Assembly: GCA_016708265.1 (NCBI GenBank)
Contig: JADJGA010000011.1
Location: 372,001-436,000, forward strand
DNA: 64,000 bases
DNA from: Saprospiraceae bacterium
GTDB lineage: Bacteria; Bacteroidota; Bacteroidia; Chitinophagales; Saprospiraceae
Direction: 5' to 3'
Position numbers and translations under genes: made by a program. This document shows positions 26,796 through 35,879 of the stretch, in pieces (within the stretch, counting starts at the first letter, position 1; each line of letters opens with the position of its first letter). The notes under the pieces are model-generated. The model saw only the letters and a list, made by a program, of their open reading frames with translations, had not been told where the DNA came from and did no database searches.

Positions 26796-28030
26796 GTAGG
26801 TACTTTTACATCATATTATTCTTCTTTATTTCCTGTTCTGCCAGGCCAGTTGAAGAAAAAATTACAGCTGCGACAATTCTAGGCAATCCTGATTATCAGG
26901 CTATCTGTTATGGCGGATACAGAATGCCTACCAGGGATGTGGAACCATCTGTTCAAGAGATAAAAGAAGACATGCGAATTTTGGCCGCTATGAAAATAAA
27001 AGTTATTAGGACTTACAATGTGCATTATAAAGAAATCTCCAACCTGTTGACAGCAATTTCAGAATTAAAAATGGAACAAAAAGGTTTTGAAATGTATGTG
27101 ATGCTGGGGGCATGGATCGAATGTAAAAATGCGTGGACTTCGAATCCCCCCATTCATACCGAAGAAAGTGAACGCAATGCTGTAGAAATTGCTGAGGCTG
27201 TGCGATTAGCGAATCAATATCCGGATATCATCAAAATCATTGCTGTTGGCAATGAAGCAATGGTAAACTGGGCGACCGGTTATTTTGTAACTCCCAATAT
27301 CATTTTGAAATGGGTAAATCATTTACAAAACCTTAAGAAAGAAGGAAAACTAAATAAAGACATTTGGATCACCAGCTCAGACAATTTTGCATCCTGGGGC
27401 GGAGGAGGAAAGGAATATCATGTTTCTGATTTGAATGAATTGATTAAAGCGGTCGATTATATTTCCATGCATACATATCCTATGCATGATACTCATTACA
27501 ATCCTGCCTTTTGGGGAATCAAAGAAACCGAACAATCATTATCAGAGAAAGAAAAGATTGATGCTGCTATGTTGAGGGCAAGGGATTATGCAATAGATCA
27601 ATACCAAAGCGTGGTGAACTATATGAAATCGCTTGGAGTAAACAAGCCGGTACATATCGGCGAAACCGGCTGGGCTACAGTTTGTAATCAATTATACGGT
27701 AGAGAGGGATCAAAAGCAGTGGACGAATACAAATCAGCTCAATATTATAAACTCATGAGGGAGTGGACAAATAAAGAAGGTATTTCTTGTTTTCATTTTG
27801 AAGCCTTTGATGAAAACTGGAAAAACAGCTCCAACCCATTGCATTCTGAAAATCATTTTGGATTGATCGACTTACAATCTCAGGCAAAATTTGCCATCTG
27901 GAATTTGGTGGATGAGGGTGTATTTAATGGATTAACCCGAAACGGAAAGCCCATTACAAAAACTTATAGTGGCAGCGAGCAATCATTATGGGCAGATGTA
28001 TTGGTGCCGAACAAAATATTAAAGAACTGA
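26792..28030 (+). CDS. GH17 endo-beta-1,3-glucanase lipoprotein
   Basis: Family 17 (clan A) enzyme cutting beta-1,3-glucan. A lipoprotein-type signal ends in FISC (about Cys15). The acid/base is E155 in AVGNEAMVNW and the nucleophile E291 in IGETGWA, with ISMHTYPM between them. Its 412 residues are longer than the two other GH17 genes here, because of the signal and a longer loop region. It overlaps the phosphorylase stop by ATGA and lies 16 bp before the GH30 gene. Envelope location suggests it acts on captured glucan before import. Confidence 0.88.
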   Translation: MSRYFYIILFFFISCSARPVEEKITAATILGNPDYQAICYGGYRMPTRDVEPSVQEIKEDMRILAAMKIKVIRTYNVHYKEISNLLTAISELKMEQKGFEMYVMLGAWIECKNAWTSNPPIHTEESERNAVEIAEAVRLANQYPDIIKIIAVGNEAMVNWATGYFVTPNIILKWVNHLQNLKKEGKLNKDIWITSSDNFASWGGGGKEYHVSDLNELIKAVDYISMHTYPMHDTHYNPAFWGIKETEQSLSEKEKIDAAMLRARDYAIDQYQSVVNYMKSLGVNKPVHIGETGWATVCNQLYGREGSKAVDEYKSAQYYKLMREWTNKEGISCFHFEAFDENWKNSSNPLHSENHFGLIDLQSQAKFAIWNLVDEGVFNGLTRNGKPITKTYSGSEQSLWADVLVPNKILKN

Positions 28031-28046
28031 TATTAACCAAACAATC

Positions 28047-29549
28047 ATGAAAGCAGTTAATAAACTTCGATTTTTCACAATATTTCTGATCATGGCAATT
28101 TTATTGAATAGTTGTAAAAAAACTGATACTGTAACTGTTGAAGTATATGAAACTTCCGCACAGGGTAATTCATTGAAAAAGATAGAAGCGATTTCTAAAG
28201 CAGAGAATCCAATCGAAATTAAAATAAATCCCGATGAAAAATTTCAGACCATCACCGGTTTTGGCGGTTCATTTACAGAAGCATCGACATCTCTCTTAAA
28301 TAAACTGAGTCCCGAAAATCGTAACAAAATATTACAAGCCTACTTTGGTGAAGACGGTGCTAAATATTCATTAACAAGAACCCATATAAATTCCTGTGAT
28401 TTTTCATTGAGTAATTATGCTTATGCAATGAAACCCGGTGATAAAAATCTGGATAGCTTTTCTATTGAACCTGATAGAAATGATTTAATACCAATGATTA
28501 AAGAGGCGATGAAAATATCCAAAGAGGGTTTCAAAATTATTGCCTCTCCCTGGACAGCACCACCCTGGATGAAAGATAACAATGACTGGGTTGGCGGGAA
28601 ATTATTGCCTAATTACAGGCAAACATGGGCTTTGTATTTTGAAAAATACATTAAAGCCTATAAAAACGAAGGAATTGATGTCTGGGCTGTAACTGTGGAG
28701 AATGAACCATTAGGTAATGGCAACAATTGGGAAAGCATGTACTTTACTCCGGCAGAGATGACGGAGTTTGTAAAAGATTATCTTGGGCCACATTTTGAAA
28801 AGAACGGATTGTCAACTATGAAAATTCTGGGTTATGATCAAAATCGTGGTGAAGAATTGGAGAATTGGGCTAATGTGATGTATAAAGATGAAGCTTCTTC
28901 AAAGTATTTTGATGGAATGGCAGTGCACTGGTATGCCAGCACATATGATTATTTCCCAGCATCACTGCAACATACCCATAAACTGGCTCCTAATAAATAT
29001 TTAATAAATACAGAATCTTGTGTTGATGCAGAAGTACCAAAATGGAAAAATGATAACTGGTACTGGAGCAAAGAAGCTACTGATTGGGGCTGGGATTGGG
29101 CAACTGAAAAAGATAAGTATCTGCATCCGAAATATGTTCCAGTTTATCGTTATGCAAGAGATATTATTGGTTGTCTGAACAACTGGGTTGATGGCTGGAT
29201 AGACTGGAATATGGTACTTGACAGACAGGGTGGACCAAATTGGTTTAAAAACTGGTGCACTGCACCTGTAATTGTTGATCCGGAAAAAGATGAAGTATAT
29301 TTCACCCCACTTTATTATGTGATGGTTCATTTCAGTAAATTTATCAGACCGGGTGCTATTCGTATTGGTTTTGAAAATTCAGATAGCGAATTGATGATTA
29401 CGGCAGCAAAAAATCCTGATGGTTCTATTGTAGTAATTGCATTCAATCCCGGAGAACAAGCAAAAGACTTAAAAATCAGATTAAAAAATCAAAAAACCGA
29501 AATAAATATTAGCGCAAAAGCGCTTCAAACAATAATTTTAAAAAATTAA
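28047..29549 (+). CDS. GH30 glucanase lipoprotein (probable beta-1,6-glucanase)
   Basis: Family 30 retaining glycosidase with a lipoprotein signal ending LLNSC. It shows the GH30 start FQTITGFGGSFTEAS, an acid/base region VENEP (E220), nucleophile E323 in INTESCVD, WNMVLDRQGGPNW, and a C-terminal beta domain (VVIAFNPGEQAKDLKIRLKN). The length of 500 is typical. In laminarin loci this family removes beta-1,6-linked branches, and the neighbours support that, although glucosylceramidase-type members share the fold. It is followed after 12 bp by the importer gene. Confidence 0.88.
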   Translation: MKAVNKLRFFTIFLIMAILLNSCKKTDTVTVEVYETSAQGNSLKKIEAISKAENPIEIKINPDEKFQTITGFGGSFTEASTSLLNKLSPENRNKILQAYFGEDGAKYSLTRTHINSCDFSLSNYAYAMKPGDKNLDSFSIEPDRNDLIPMIKEAMKISKEGFKIIASPWTAPPWMKDNNDWVGGKLLPNYRQTWALYFEKYIKAYKNEGIDVWAVTVENEPLGNGNNWESMYFTPAEMTEFVKDYLGPHFEKNGLSTMKILGYDQNRGEELENWANVMYKDEASSKYFDGMAVHWYASTYDYFPASLQHTHKLAPNKYLINTESCVDAEVPKWKNDNWYWSKEATDWGWDWATEKDKYLHPKYVPVYRYARDIIGCLNNWVDGWIDWNMVLDRQGGPNWFKNWCTAPVIVDPEKDEVYFTPLYYVMVHFSKFIRPGAIRIGFENSDSELMITAAKNPDGSIVVIAFNPGEQAKDLKIRLKNQKTEINISAKALQTIILKN

Positions 29550-29561
29550 AAAAATTAAGCC

Positions 29562-31001
29562 ATGACTAATCAAACAAGATCAAAAGATATTGTTCCAACA
29601 GGGCAAAAAATTGCTTTCGGGGCAGGGAATTTAACAAATCAATTGTTACCTGCAGCACTCGGTGTTTTCATGTTTTTTTTGGTGGTAGGTTTTGGAATGA
29701 GCCCTTATAAAGCAGGTATTTTAGCTGCTATTCCACGATTTATGGATGCCATTCTTGATCCTATTATGGGATATATTTCTGACAATACGCGATCAAGATG
29801 GGGGCGAAGAAGGCCATATATTTTTGTTGGAGCTATTGTTGTTGGTTTAAGTTTTATTGCAATGTGGCAATTAAAATTACCGGAACAGGGAAATAACCAC
29901 GAAACTTTTAATTTCATTTATTTTCTGGCAATGTCGGTGATTTTTTATCTTGGATATACTGTGTTTGCGGCTCCACTTATTGGTTTAGGATATGAAATGA
30001 CACCTGACTACAACGAAAGGACACGCTTGATGGCAATTTCTCAAATTATGGGACAAATTGCCTGGATGATTGCACCATGGTTTTGGTTCCTCATCTCCCG
30101 TCCTGAACTTTTTCCAAACGCACCTGCAGGAGTTCGGAGTTTATCATATTGGGTAGGTGGTCTTTGTTTGATAATGGGTATAATGCCGGCTTTGTTTTGC
30201 AAAGAAATTGATCAATCGAATATAACCGGGCAATCAAAACTTTCTTTAAAGGATCTGGTTGCCAATGTTAAGCACTTTTTTAGCGATATAAAGAAAACCA
30301 TCAATAATAAGCCATTTTTGCGCTTATGCGGAGCAACATTTCTGGTATTTAACGGATTTCAAATTGTAGCTCAATTTGCATTCTTTATAATCATATTTTA
30401 TTTATTCAATGGTAATCAGCCATCTGCAGGGCAGTGGCCAGCATGGTTCGGTACCGTCAGTGCTTTAATGACGGCATTATTGGTAATTCCAATCATCACT
30501 TATATGTCAACAAAAATCGGAAAGAAAAACGCATTCATTGTTTCAACTTTAATATCAATTTTTGGATATGCACTTAAATGGTGGGGTTTTCATCCGGGAA
30601 TGCCCTGGCTGATGTTCATGCCAATACCCCTCATGTCATTTGGGATTGGTGGTTTATTTACCCTGATGATGTCAATGACAGCAGATGTCTGTGATCTGGA
30701 TGAACTCAAAAATGGAATGCCACGCAAAGAAGCTTTATTTGGAGCTGTTTACTGGTGGATGGTAAAACTGGGAACTTCGCTGGCTTTGTTTTTAAGTGGA
30801 GTAATTTTAAGCGCTGTAGGCTTCAACCAGAATGTTGAAGTGCAGAGTGCATCAACAATTACCAATCTTCGTCTGGCTGATATTTGCATTCCGGTAATAG
30901 CAGGCATTCTCGCCATGATAGTGATGTGGAAATACGATATCAGTGAAAAAAGAGCCAAAGAAATCAGAGAAGAACTGGTAGCCAGAAGAGGAGAATTGTA
31001 A
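29562..31001 (+). CDS. GPH-family sugar:cation symporter (MFS)
   Basis: A 479-residue inner-membrane transporter with about 12 helices. The loop motif DNTRSRWGRRRPYI is diagnostic of the glycoside-pentoside-hexuronide family. The DVCDLDELKNGMPRKEALFG segment late in the protein is also conserved in this family. In the operon it lies between envelope glucanases and signal-less enzymes, so it probably imports gluco-oligosaccharides for the cytoplasmic phosphorylase and GH17 proteins. It takes the place of a SusCD route as the visible uptake step, although an outer-membrane path is still needed. Confidence 0.9.
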   Translation: MTNQTRSKDIVPTGQKIAFGAGNLTNQLLPAALGVFMFFLVVGFGMSPYKAGILAAIPRFMDAILDPIMGYISDNTRSRWGRRRPYIFVGAIVVGLSFIAMWQLKLPEQGNNHETFNFIYFLAMSVIFYLGYTVFAAPLIGLGYEMTPDYNERTRLMAISQIMGQIAWMIAPWFWFLISRPELFPNAPAGVRSLSYWVGGLCLIMGIMPALFCKEIDQSNITGQSKLSLKDLVANVKHFFSDIKKTINNKPFLRLCGATFLVFNGFQIVAQFAFFIIIFYLFNGNQPSAGQWPAWFGTVSALMTALLVIPIITYMSTKIGKKNAFIVSTLISIFGYALKWWGFHPGMPWLMFMPIPLMSFGIGGLFTLMMSMTADVCDLDELKNGMPRKEALFGAVYWWMVKLGTSLALFLSGVILSAVGFNQNVEVQSASTITNLRLADICIPVIAGILAMIVMWKYDISEKRAKEIREELVARRGEL

Positions 31002-31160
31002 TAAACTATTAAAATTTATTGATATGTCATATAGAAAAGAAAATTATTTATCCATAAAAATGCTGGTTTAGATAATTTTATATCAGGAAAAACAGATCAG
31101 GAGCTTGATGATCTGTTTCTTAGCATTTTAAATGATGGAGTACATGGATTCTGTTTCAGT

Positions 31161-31919
31161 TTGTATGAAGAAGGACAAAAACCGGGAGATATTATCACAG
31201 AAGCTCAGGTAAGGAGAAGAATTGAGATATTGAAACCTTATACAAAATGGGTTCGTTCATTTTCGTGCACTGATGGCAATGAACTCATACCTAAGGTTGC
31301 AAAGGAATATGGCATTAAAACCCTGGTAGGAGCGTGGCTGGGAAATGATCCCGAAATTAATGAGCGTGAAATTAAAGGATTGATAAAATTAGCCAAAGAA
31401 GGATATGTTGATATTGCTGCAGTTGGAAATGAGGTAATGTACCGCAATGATTTAACTGAAGAAGAACTTCTGGAATTTATTTATAAGGTAAAACAGGAAA
31501 TTCCTTCAGTTCCTGTAGGATATGTGGATGCATATTACGAATTTTCACATCGTCCGCTGATTACTGATGCCTGCGATGTGATTTTATGCAACTGCTACCC
31601 GTTTTGGGAAGGATGTCCTTTCGAAAACTCACTGGATTACATGAAGCAGATGTATAAGCAGGTAATGCAGGCATCTCAGGGAAAACAGGTGATCATCACA
31701 GAAACCGGATGGCCCAGCCAGGGTGAAAGCCTTAAAGCTGCTGTTCCCACAAAGAAACATGCCCGGGATTATTTTATCAATACCCAGTTATGGTCTGCTG
31801 TTGATGATATACCGGTTTTATATTTTGCTTCATTTGATGAAAGCTGGAAAACAGGCCCCGAAGGTACGGTAGGAGCATACTGGGGAATCTGGGATAAGAA
31901 TGAAAAACTGAAATTCTGA
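31161..31919 (+). CDS. cytoplasmic GH17-like glycosidase (5' frameshift)
   Basis: A GH17-type TIM barrel without a signal peptide. The catalytic residues are Glu in AAVGNEVMY (codon 31431) and Glu in IITETGWPSQG (codon 31701). The frame is open back to 31035, reading NAGLDNFISGKTDQELDDLF before this start. The real start is probably ATG 31024 (MSYRKENYLSIK), joined if one A is added to the A5 run at 31056-31060. That gives about 298 residues, close to the next GH17 gene (313). It lies 1 bp upstream of that gene, and the pair looks like a diverged duplication. Confidence 0.8.
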   Translation: MYEEGQKPGDIITEAQVRRRIEILKPYTKWVRSFSCTDGNELIPKVAKEYGIKTLVGAWLGNDPEINEREIKGLIKLAKEGYVDIAAVGNEVMYRNDLTEEELLEFIYKVKQEIPSVPVGYVDAYYEFSHRPLITDACDVILCNCYPFWEGCPFENSLDYMKQMYKQVMQASQGKQVIITETGWPSQGESLKAAVPTKKHARDYFINTQLWSAVDDIPVLYFASFDESWKTGPEGTVGAYWGIWDKNEKLKF

Positions 31920-31920
31920 T

Positions 31921-32862
31921 ATGGATTGTTTCAAGAAATTAATGTTGACTCCCGGAAAGGGTATTTGCTATTCAGGTTTCAGAAAAGAACAGCAACCCGG
32001 AGGCTTGTATCCCTCCTATGAGGAAGTTAAAGAAGATCTGCTGATCCTCCATGGCCACTGGAAATACCTTCGTTTATTTGATTGTGATGAACATGCTGAG
32101 TTGGTTATAAAAGTGATACAAAAGGAAAAACTGGATTTCAAATTGATGTTAGGTGCTTATATTGTGGCGGAAATGAATAATTTCAATTGCCCGTGGAATG
32201 CAGGAGTATATTCGGAAGAAAAGCTTGAATCAAACCGGTTGTACAATCAAAACAGAATTAATAAACTTATTGAACTGGCCAATAATTTTCCTGATATCAT
32301 TTTCTCGGTTTCTACCGGAAATGAAGCTTGTGTTGAGTGGACTGATCATTATGTACCTGAAAGCCGGGTTCTTGAGTTTGTCAATCAAATAAAATTTGAA
32401 ATCAAACAACCTGTAACTTTTTGTGAGAATTATGTTCCCTGGCTTGTCAAATTGGGAAAGCTGGCAAATACCGTCGATTTTATTTCTATTCACACATATC
32501 CGGTTTGGGAATACAGGCATATAAAAGAATCTCTCAGCTTCACAAAAGAGAATTACTATTCGGTGGTCAATAAATATCCGGATAAACAGGTTGTTATAAC
32601 GGAAGCCGGATGGGCTACCAACTCGAACGGAAGGGGCATTAACCCTGAAAATGTAAATGAAGAATATCAAAAAATATACTTCGAACAATTGATGGAGTGG
32701 ACAGAGAAGGAGAAAATCATGTGTTTCTTTTTTGAAGCATTTGATGAGGAATGGAAAGGATCACCCGAACCCCTGGAACCGGAAAAACACTGGGGATTAT
32801 TCAGAATTGACAGGACACCGAAAAAGGCTGTTTGTGATTTAATAATAAACCAGAAAGCATAA
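31921..32862 (+). CDS. cytoplasmic GH17-like glycosidase
   Basis: A 313-residue family 17 TIM barrel with no signal peptide: acid/base E135 in TGNEACVEW, nucleophile E228 in VITEAGWA, and HTYPVW between. The absence of a signal and its position after the GPH importer suggest that it works on imported beta-1,3-oligosaccharides, perhaps as an exo- or transglycosylating enzyme. Third GH17 of the operon; the first is a lipoprotein, so the two cellular locations are separated. Confidence 0.88.
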   Translation: MDCFKKLMLTPGKGICYSGFRKEQQPGGLYPSYEEVKEDLLILHGHWKYLRLFDCDEHAELVIKVIQKEKLDFKLMLGAYIVAEMNNFNCPWNAGVYSEEKLESNRLYNQNRINKLIELANNFPDIIFSVSTGNEACVEWTDHYVPESRVLEFVNQIKFEIKQPVTFCENYVPWLVKLGKLANTVDFISIHTYPVWEYRHIKESLSFTKENYYSVVNKYPDKQVVITEAGWATNSNGRGINPENVNEEYQKIYFEQLMEWTEKEKIMCFFFEAFDEEWKGSPEPLEPEKHWGLFRIDRTPKKAVCDLIINQKA

Positions 32863-32913
32863 TGAAATTTTTATTTGAAATTGATTAATTTTTAAAACTT
32901 TAAAACTGTAAAT

Positions 32914-35550
32914 ATGAAAAATTTTTTGATTCTTTTGATGATACTCGGATTATCATCATTGATCTCAGCACAGAATGCACCTATCACTTTTGAAACGGGT
33001 GAATATGGTGCAACCTGGAGCTGGAACGTTTTTGAAAACAACACCAATCCGCCACTGGAAATTATTGCCAATCCTGATCCTAATGGGCTCAACACATCAG
33101 CTACAGTTGCTAAATTCACTGCCTTACAATCCGGACAACCCTGGGCAGGATGCGAATCCCTGCAAGGGATAGATTTGGGTACTTTTCAGTGGAATGATAG
33201 TAACCGTATAGTGAAAATTATGGTCTGGAAATCTGTTATCAGCAATGTAGGTATTAAGTTTGACACAGAAACCGGATGGTCTCAGGGTGAAATAAAAGTT
33301 TCAAATACCCTTGTAAATCAATGGGAAGAATTAAGTTTTGACTTTTCTAATTTTATTAATCCTCCTGCCGGGAATGGCACTTTGGGAAGGATAGTTGTTT
33401 TTCCTGATTTTAATCTGGCAGGCAGAACTCAGGATAATGTAATATATTTTGATAATATTACTTTTAGTGCAGGTGGAGCACCTGCAAATGAACCTTCCGG
33501 TCCTGCTCCCATCCCACCTGTTAGGGATTCTGCTGATGTGATTTCTATCTTCAGTGGTGCTTATAATGACATAGCAGGAACTGATTTCAATCCCAATTGG
33601 GGACAATCTACTCTGGTAGCAACGATTGACATACAGGGTAACCAAACCCTAAGGTATGCGAACTTTAATTACCAGGGAACACAATTTTCAAATCCTATTG
33701 ATGCCTCAGGTATGGATAAGCTCCATCTCGATATGTGGACAGCAGATGCCACATCTGTTAACTTCTTTTGTATAAGTCCCGGACCTGTTGAAACAGCATA
33801 TTCATTACCTATAACTCCAGGTCAGTGGGTTAGTTATGACATTCCATTGTCAGCATTTGCCAATGTGGATATGGCGAACCTGATCCAGTTTAAATTCGAC
33901 GGAGGTAATGGCTCTCAAACATTTTTCCTGGATAATATTTACTTTTACAAAGAAGTTGCTCCTGTAATTACTGTAATAGATTTCGAGGAGGGTGGTTTAG
34001 GTGCAGACTTTTCATGGAATGTTTTTGAAAATGCAACCAATCCGCCTTTGCAAATTATTGCCAATCCTGACACCAGCGGGATAAACTTTTCAGCCAAAGT
34101 AGCAAAATTCACAGCTTTACAAAACGGACAACCCTGGGCAGGAGTAGAATCTGTTCATGGTGATGGTGATCTGGGACCGTTTGTTTTAAGTGATTTGAAT
34201 TCCATAGTTAAGATCATGGTCTGGAAGCCTATCATAAGTGATGTGGCAATTAAGTTTGATTCACCAACAGGTTGGTCACAGGGCGAGTTAAAAGTAGCCA
34301 ATACAAAGATTAACCAATGGGAGGAGCTTACATTTGATTTTTCAGGATTTATGAACCCTCCGGCAGGAGAAGGTCAATTTGACAGAGTGATCATCTTTCC
34401 CGATTTTAATCTGAGTGGCAGGACACAGGATAATGTCATTTATTTTGATAATATCAGTTTCAATCCAAAGCCTGCCGGAGAAACACCACCTGTTCCCGCA
34501 GGACTTGTGGCCTCCAATTTGATAGGCGAAAATCCGGTTGGATCCGGTGAAATGTTTTTAGCTTGTGGCCCCAACAATGTTGGAGGTGATATCGTATACA
34601 GGCTTTTTTATGCTAAAACTGATGAAGCACCGGCGGATCCCAAAAATGCTACTCAATATGTATTTGGAACGACTCCGGGTGATGGAAACGGAATCAATGC
34701 ATTTGGTTTTGTGTTAACAGGTTTGAACCCGGGTACCCAATATTCATTCTGGTTATATCAATTTAATGCAAACTCGAATCTTTATTCAAATGGTTTTGCG
34801 ACAGCAAGTGCTGTTTCCGGAGGTCAGTCAGTAAATGAACCTCAAGCAGCAGCACCAACACCACCGGAACGCCTTCCTTCAAATGTAATTTCCATTTTTA
34901 GTCATGTATACACAGATATAGCTGAAACAGATTTTAATCCAAACTGGGGACAATCAACACAAGTTTCTGTCGTTGAAATTCAAGGCAATAAAACATTGAA
35001 ATATGCCAGTTTCAATTACCAGGGCACTCAGTTTAAATCTCCTGTTGATGCCTCTGCCATGGAAAAACTGCACCTCGATATGTGGACAGGAAATGCATCT
35101 ACAGTCAATGTTTCCTGTATCAGTCCCGGCCCTGTTGAAACAGCTTATGCATTACCTGTTACTTCCGGTCAATGGGTTAGTTATGATATTCCTTTATCAG
35201 CTTTCACCAATGTGGATATGAAGAACCTGATCCAGTTTAAGTTTGATGGTGGCAATGGCTCACCAACGATTTTCCTGGATAATATTTACTTTTATAAGCC
35301 GGTGGGATCTGCAGTGTCAGGTATAGAGGATAATTCTGTCATGATGTTTCCAAATCCTGTTAATGCAGGAGGACTTGTTTATTTAAGTTCTGTTGCAGAA
35401 CTGGTTGAAGTTTTTGACCTTTGTGGCAAATCGCTGATTTCATCGGAAAATACCTCAATTATAAATGTTGGTTTTTTGAAACAAGGCTTGTATTTGGTCA
35501 GTCTTGAAATGAACGGCACCAAACATGCTTTAAAACTGATCATCAACTGA
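32914..35550 (+). CDS. modular T9SS-secreted putative glucan-binding protein
   Basis: An 878-residue secreted protein without a recognisable catalytic domain. In order: signal peptide (1-19), module A1 (about 24-190, ITFETGEYGATWSWNV to NVIYFDNITF), module B1 (208-346, VISIFS to DNIYFYK), module A2 (355-518), a fibronectin-like domain (519-650), module B2 (657-795) and a Por sorting tail (about 802-878, FPNPVNAGG to LKLIIN). A and B are each duplicated with high similarity. B also matches the C-terminal domain of the lipoprotein at 20897-22281. Binding of glucan is inferred from its place at the end of the operon, 51 bp after the GH17 gene. Confidence 0.82.
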   Translation: MKNFLILLMILGLSSLISAQNAPITFETGEYGATWSWNVFENNTNPPLEIIANPDPNGLNTSATVAKFTALQSGQPWAGCESLQGIDLGTFQWNDSNRIVKIMVWKSVISNVGIKFDTETGWSQGEIKVSNTLVNQWEELSFDFSNFINPPAGNGTLGRIVVFPDFNLAGRTQDNVIYFDNITFSAGGAPANEPSGPAPIPPVRDSADVISIFSGAYNDIAGTDFNPNWGQSTLVATIDIQGNQTLRYANFNYQGTQFSNPIDASGMDKLHLDMWTADATSVNFFCISPGPVETAYSLPITPGQWVSYDIPLSAFANVDMANLIQFKFDGGNGSQTFFLDNIYFYKEVAPVITVIDFEEGGLGADFSWNVFENATNPPLQIIANPDTSGINFSAKVAKFTALQNGQPWAGVESVHGDGDLGPFVLSDLNSIVKIMVWKPIISDVAIKFDSPTGWSQGELKVANTKINQWEELTFDFSGFMNPPAGEGQFDRVIIFPDFNLSGRTQDNVIYFDNISFNPKPAGETPPVPAGLVASNLIGENPVGSGEMFLACGPNNVGGDIVYRLFYAKTDEAPADPKNATQYVFGTTPGDGNGINAFGFVLTGLNPGTQYSFWLYQFNANSNLYSNGFATASAVSGGQSVNEPQAAAPTPPERLPSNVISIFSHVYTDIAETDFNPNWGQSTQVSVVEIQGNKTLKYASFNYQGTQFKSPVDASAMEKLHLDMWTGNASTVNVSCISPGPVETAYALPVTSGQWVSYDIPLSAFTNVDMKNLIQFKFDGGNGSPTIFLDNIYFYKPVGSAVSGIEDNSVMMFPNPVNAGGLVYLSSVAELVEVFDLCGKSLISSENTSIINVGFLKQGLYLVSLEMNGTKHALKLIIN

Positions 35551-35561
35551 TTAAGTTGTTT

Positions 35562-35605
35562 TTTTCTAAAAGCCGTCTTCATATGACGGCTTTTAGAAAA
35601 TTTTT
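35562..35605. terminator. perfect terminator hairpin ending the glucan operon
   Basis: TTTTCTAAAAGCCGTC (35562-35577) and its exact complement GACGGCTTTTAGAAAA (35585-35600) form a 16-bp stem with a 7-nt loop, followed by TTTTT. It starts 12 bp after the stop of the T9SS binding protein. Confidence 0.85.
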
Positions 35606-35806
35606 AAGAATTAGGGATTAAACTGGACACCGCAAAATTTTTAATGGTAATTGAAGTACCAGAGCTATTTTAAATAGTCGCCCGGTAATAATGGGATAAA
35701 ACATTAATCCCTGATTATTACCCTGCATTGTTTTCTAAGTCTGCATTTAATTTTGCTTTAAACTTTTTTTATACAATATTTCCTTTACAAAAGATTTTTT
35801 ATCCTG
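35606..35806. other. intergenic region before the GH10 gene
   Basis: About 200 bp of AT-rich sequence after the terminator. Nothing coding or structured was recognised. Confidence 0.4.
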
Positions 35807-35814
35807 TATATTTG
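35807..35814 (+). promoter_or_regulatory. candidate -7 element for the GH10 gene
   Basis: TATATTTG matches TAnnTTTG and lies 65 bp before the GH10 ATG, after the operon terminator. The GH10 gene therefore probably has its own promoter. The -33 is unclear. Confidence 0.45.
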
Positions 35815-35879
35815 TCTAAAAATTGATTCATAAGGATCGACTTAATATATTCTTTTAAATATCTTATAAACAAATATTT

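Noticed and set aside
17754..32862. Hidden SusC/SusD pair
   Set aside because: No TonB-dependent receptor plug or barrel of about 1000 residues and no SusD-type lipoprotein was found on either strand; the barrel at 19016-20869 lacks a plug domain and TonB box.
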